Shown here: positions 62,019 through 64,000 of the stretch, piece by piece
Layout: each line of letters begins with the position of its first letter
How positions within the stretch are numbered: position 1 is the first letter of the stretch
Assembly: GCF_963677075.1 (NCBI RefSeq)
Contig: NZ_OY781873.1
Span: 3,125,715 to 3,189,714 of the forward strand
Length of the DNA: 64,000 nt
Origin: an uncultured Sphaerochaeta sp.
GTDB lineage: Bacteria > Spirochaetota > Spirochaetia > Sphaerochaetales > Sphaerochaetaceae
Direction of reading: 5' to 3'
Made by a program: the position numbers and the translations under genes
Notes under the pieces: generated by a model
What the model saw: only the letters and a program-made list of their open reading frames with translations
Told to the model about the DNA's origin: nothing
Databases searched by the model: none

Positions 62019-63293
62019 TTACTCCTTGATTCGTTTCTTGCAGTTTTCCAAGAGGTAGGCTTCTGCTTCAGCTGACCACAATCCATTGTGCTTATCAACC
62101 AGCTTTGCAAGTTCAGCAAACACCTCATTGGTTTTACCCAGTTCAGCAAGGTCGGTCAGTGCTGTGAGGGGGAAGTCAAGATGAGTATACATCATCTTCT
62201 TTCCACCAGGGATATTTGGCAGGTTGATCACTGCCTCAGGAACTGCTGAGAGCCCTCCGATATGGGTTACCATTGCTGCAGGGTTGATCAACCCCTTTTC
62301 CATCAGGTGCAAGGACTCCCTCATATCATCGGTATTACCACCACTGGTACCCACAATATGGGTGGAAGCGTAGTGCACGTTGTAGAAGTTCATGCTTGCA
62401 GTGAAATCTGTTTTGTTTGGACCTGCGAAGAAGTTCAGACAACCATCCTTTGCGAGGATTGCATCGGCCTGCTCCACCAGCATTCTTACAGGAGCCATGA
62501 CCAGCACATCATCGTAGCCCTTTCCATCAGTGTATTCCATCAAGGTTGCATTCGGGTCACTGTAGTTCTTGGTATTGACATAGATTAACTCAACCCCGTT
62601 CTGCTTGGCATCCTCAACGCTGTACAGGTCCTGTGCACGTTTGAGGCGTGCATCATCTATGTCGGTAACGACCAAGCGACCGGGCTTACGATCAGGGTTG
62701 TGCACTGCATAGTCAATTGCAGAGAGACCCATGGGGCCGACCCCGGCAAGAATTGCCATATTGCCACCCTCGACGATTCCCATCTTGTGCTCATACGACC
62801 CATTAGTCGTGTGGTACATCGCGTGGAAGGTTCCAACGACACAGGAAACAGGTTCAGCAAGACTTCCAAGGAAGAAGGCATCCCCATCATAAGGGAGCAA
62901 GCAATCCAGTTCCATTACCTGATGAGGGATCACCACATAGGTTGCGTCCCCTCCGATGTACTGGAACGAATATCCAGGGGCATCAAGGGTACCCTTGTAA
63001 TTCAAAGCTGGCTGGATAGAGAAACGTGAACCAACCTTGAACTTGTCCTGCCATTTCTTTCCTACCTCAACGATTTCTCCACAGAACTCATGACCCAGCA
63101 TGATCGGGTTCTTGTCGACGTCATCGGGAACTCTCTTATGGCTTGCACCTTGCTCAGCGGCCTTGTGGTCGCTCATGCAGATACTATTGGTTATCACTTT
63201 TGCGAGGATTTCGTCCTCTGCAATCTGGGGAAGCTCAAACTCTTCGAGGCGAAGATCATTCACTCCATACAGACGGATAGCACGTGTTTTCAT
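62019..63293 (-). CDS. zinc-binding dehydrogenase, L-sorbose-1-phosphate reductase-like
   Basis: A 424-residue MDR-type dehydrogenase, longer than usual alcohol dehydrogenases. It reads MKTRAIRLYGVNDLRLEEFELP, SICMSDHKAAEQGASHKRVPDDVDKNP with LGHEFCGEIVEVGKKW, SIQPALNYKGTLDAPGYSF and ILAGVGPMGLSAIDYAVHN. I associate this pattern with SorE-like proteins that reduce ketose 1-phosphates; that link is from memory. ATG 63293 follows TAGGAG. It starts ten bases after the SDR gene and ends two bases before the kinase gene. Confidence 0.8.
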   Translation of the reverse strand: MKTRAIRLYGVNDLRLEEFELPQIAEDEILAKVITNSICMSDHKAAEQGASHKRVPDDVDKNPIMLGHEFCGEIVEVGKKWQDKFKVGSRFSIQPALNYKGTLDAPGYSFQYIGGDATYVVIPHQVMELDCLLPYDGDAFFLGSLAEPVSCVVGTFHAMYHTTNGSYEHKMGIVEGGNMAILAGVGPMGLSAIDYAVHNPDRKPGRLVVTDIDDARLKRAQDLYSVEDAKQNGVELIYVNTKNYSDPNATLMEYTDGKGYDDVLVMAPVRMLVEQADAILAKDGCLNFFAGPNKTDFTASMNFYNVHYASTHIVGTSGGNTDDMRESLHLMEKGLINPAAMVTHIGGLSAVPEAVINLPNIPGGKKMMYTHLDFPLTALTDLAELGKTNEVFAELAKLVDKHNGLWSAEAEAYLLENCKKRIKE

Positions 63294-63303
63294 TTCTATT
63301 CTC

Positions 63304-64000
63304 CTAATTAAGCATGACCTGGCCACCGGTTACGGGAACCGCCTGACCTGTCTCGTAGGTCTGTTCGACTATGTAGAGAAGTGCCTTCATGACGTCCTCT
63401 GTGCGACATCCACGATTCATCGGCACCTTCGATTCATAGAACCGTCTTACATCGGCAACACTTTTCGCTCCTGGAACCTTTCCCGCTTCCAGGTACTGCA
63501 CGAACAACCCTCTCTTAGGGTCCGACCAAAGCGGACCGTCAAGGAAGTTGCCCGGACAGATTGCGTTGACCTTAATGTTATCCTCAACCAGCTCCAGAGC
63601 AAAACTCTGTGTAAGTCCGATGGTCCCGAATTTTGCACCTGCATAGGCACCATTCTTATTGGAACCTTCCAATCCGGACTTACTGGAGATGGCAATAATA
63701 TCAGTAAAATACGAGGCACTGGGAATATTCTGCAATGCCATCAGTCTAGAGGCAAACTTTGTGCAGATAAAGAATCCTGTATAGTCAACGTTGGTAACAA
63801 ACTGGAAATCCTTCAACTCCATCACCTTCACTGAACCGGCACGAAGAACCCCTGCATTTGATACAAACAGATCCAATCCCCCGGTCTCTTCAGCTACCTG
63901 ATTCATCATTGCCTCCACACTCTTCTCATCAGTCACATTGACTGTGAGAGGTTTGGAAACAGTGATGCAGGCTTCCCAGTTCAGCTCATCACTGAGCTTT
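63304..64000 (-). CDS. SDR-family dehydrogenase, N-terminus outside window
   Basis: The 231 visible codons form the C-terminal part of a short-chain dehydrogenase/reductase. Present are the NAG motif (LFVSNAGVLRAG), the catalytic serine (IAISSKSGLEGS), YxxxK (YAGAKFG) and NAICPGNF, ending GQAVPVTGGQVMLN. The frame is open to the right edge, so the nucleotide-binding glycine motif is not seen; an apparent GTG start at 63936 is internal. It resembles sorbitol-6-phosphate dehydrogenases in its LxxxxY(T/S)GFF region. It probably interconverts a polyol and a ketose for the kinase downstream. Confidence 0.85.
   Translation of the reverse strand, partial: KLSDELNWEACITVSKPLTVNVTDEKSVEAMMNQVAEETGGLDLFVSNAGVLRAGSVKVMELKDFQFVTNVDYTGFFICTKFASRLMALQNIPSASYFTDIIAISSKSGLEGSNKNGAYAGAKFGTIGLTQSFALELVEDNIKVNAICPGNFLDGPLWSDPKRGLFVQYLEAGKVPGAKSVADVRRFYESKVPMNRGCRTEDVMKALLYIVEQTYETGQAVPVTGGQVMLN

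Overview
The window looks like a chromosomal segment of a fermentative, free-living spirochaete, most likely Sphaerochaeta or a close relative. The grounds are indirect: spirochaete-style exported proteins whose signal peptides end in FA-(A/Q)-G-(x)-E, many carbohydrate ABC systems, a TAXI-type TRAP system, and mid-range GC content. No rRNA is present, so the genus is inference. No insertion sequence, prophage, CRISPR array or integrase was seen. About 56 protein genes and one tRNA are supported.

Layout. 1-1.0 kb: purE-purC, with purC cut by the window edge. 1.1-4.0 kb: a C_GCAxxG_C_C redox protein, then the complete three-gene AmmeMemoRadiSam set (amrB-amrA-amrS). 4.1-12.9 kb: one functional block on the minus strand. 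It holds a sensor kinase with a LacI-like ligand domain, its LuxR-type response regulator, a sugar ABC importer (binding protein and two permeases) and a GH3 beta-glucosidase. 13-20.8 kb: a 12-bp tandem repeat, an MDR reductase, initiator tRNA-Met, trkA-trkH, glycerate kinase-alkD, an M19 dipeptidase, thioredoxin. 20.9-22.2 kb: a lone trpB.

22.2-29.3 kb is the most striking region. One minus-strand operon encodes a TAXI-TRAP importer, 2-pyrone-4,6-dicarboxylate (PDC) lactonase (LigI), 4-oxalomesaconate hydratase (GalB), a GntR regulator, 4-oxalomesaconate tautomerase (GalD) and a CHA/HMG aldolase (LigK/GalC). This is the whole lower protocatechuate/gallate 4,5-cleavage route from PDC to pyruvate plus oxaloacetate. 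No ring-cleaving dioxygenase is present, and the importer sits in the place of the aromatic upper pathway.

29.5-36.2 kb: housekeeping genes (PAP2 phosphatase, recX, rpsI, rplM, uvrD/pcrA, rimO) and a degenerate class-III aminotransferase-like gene. 36.5-43.7 kb: an oligopeptide importer, oppBCDF plus a separately transcribed oppA; OppC carries an insertion of about 230 residues. 43.9-46.9 kb: threonine aldolase, an EFR1 flavodoxin-ferredoxin and a MalY-type lyase. 46.9-51.9 kb: an SGNH hydrolase, a fructose-6-phosphate aldolase and a XylR-like AraC regulator, divergent from an aldo/keto reductase and a zinc alcohol dehydrogenase. 51.9-56.7 kb: an Mgl/Rbs-type sugar ABC operon with its own LacI repressor and two matching LacI-type operators upstream. 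57.1-60.6 kb: a SWIM-SNF2 helicase. 60.6-64 kb: a sugar or polyol operon of rhamnulokinase, a SorE-like dehydrogenase and an SDR cut by the window edge.

The recurring theme is scavenging of plant-derived small molecules (beta-glucosides, monosaccharides, peptides, lignin-type dicarboxylates), each importer lying next to its own regulator and first catabolic enzymes.
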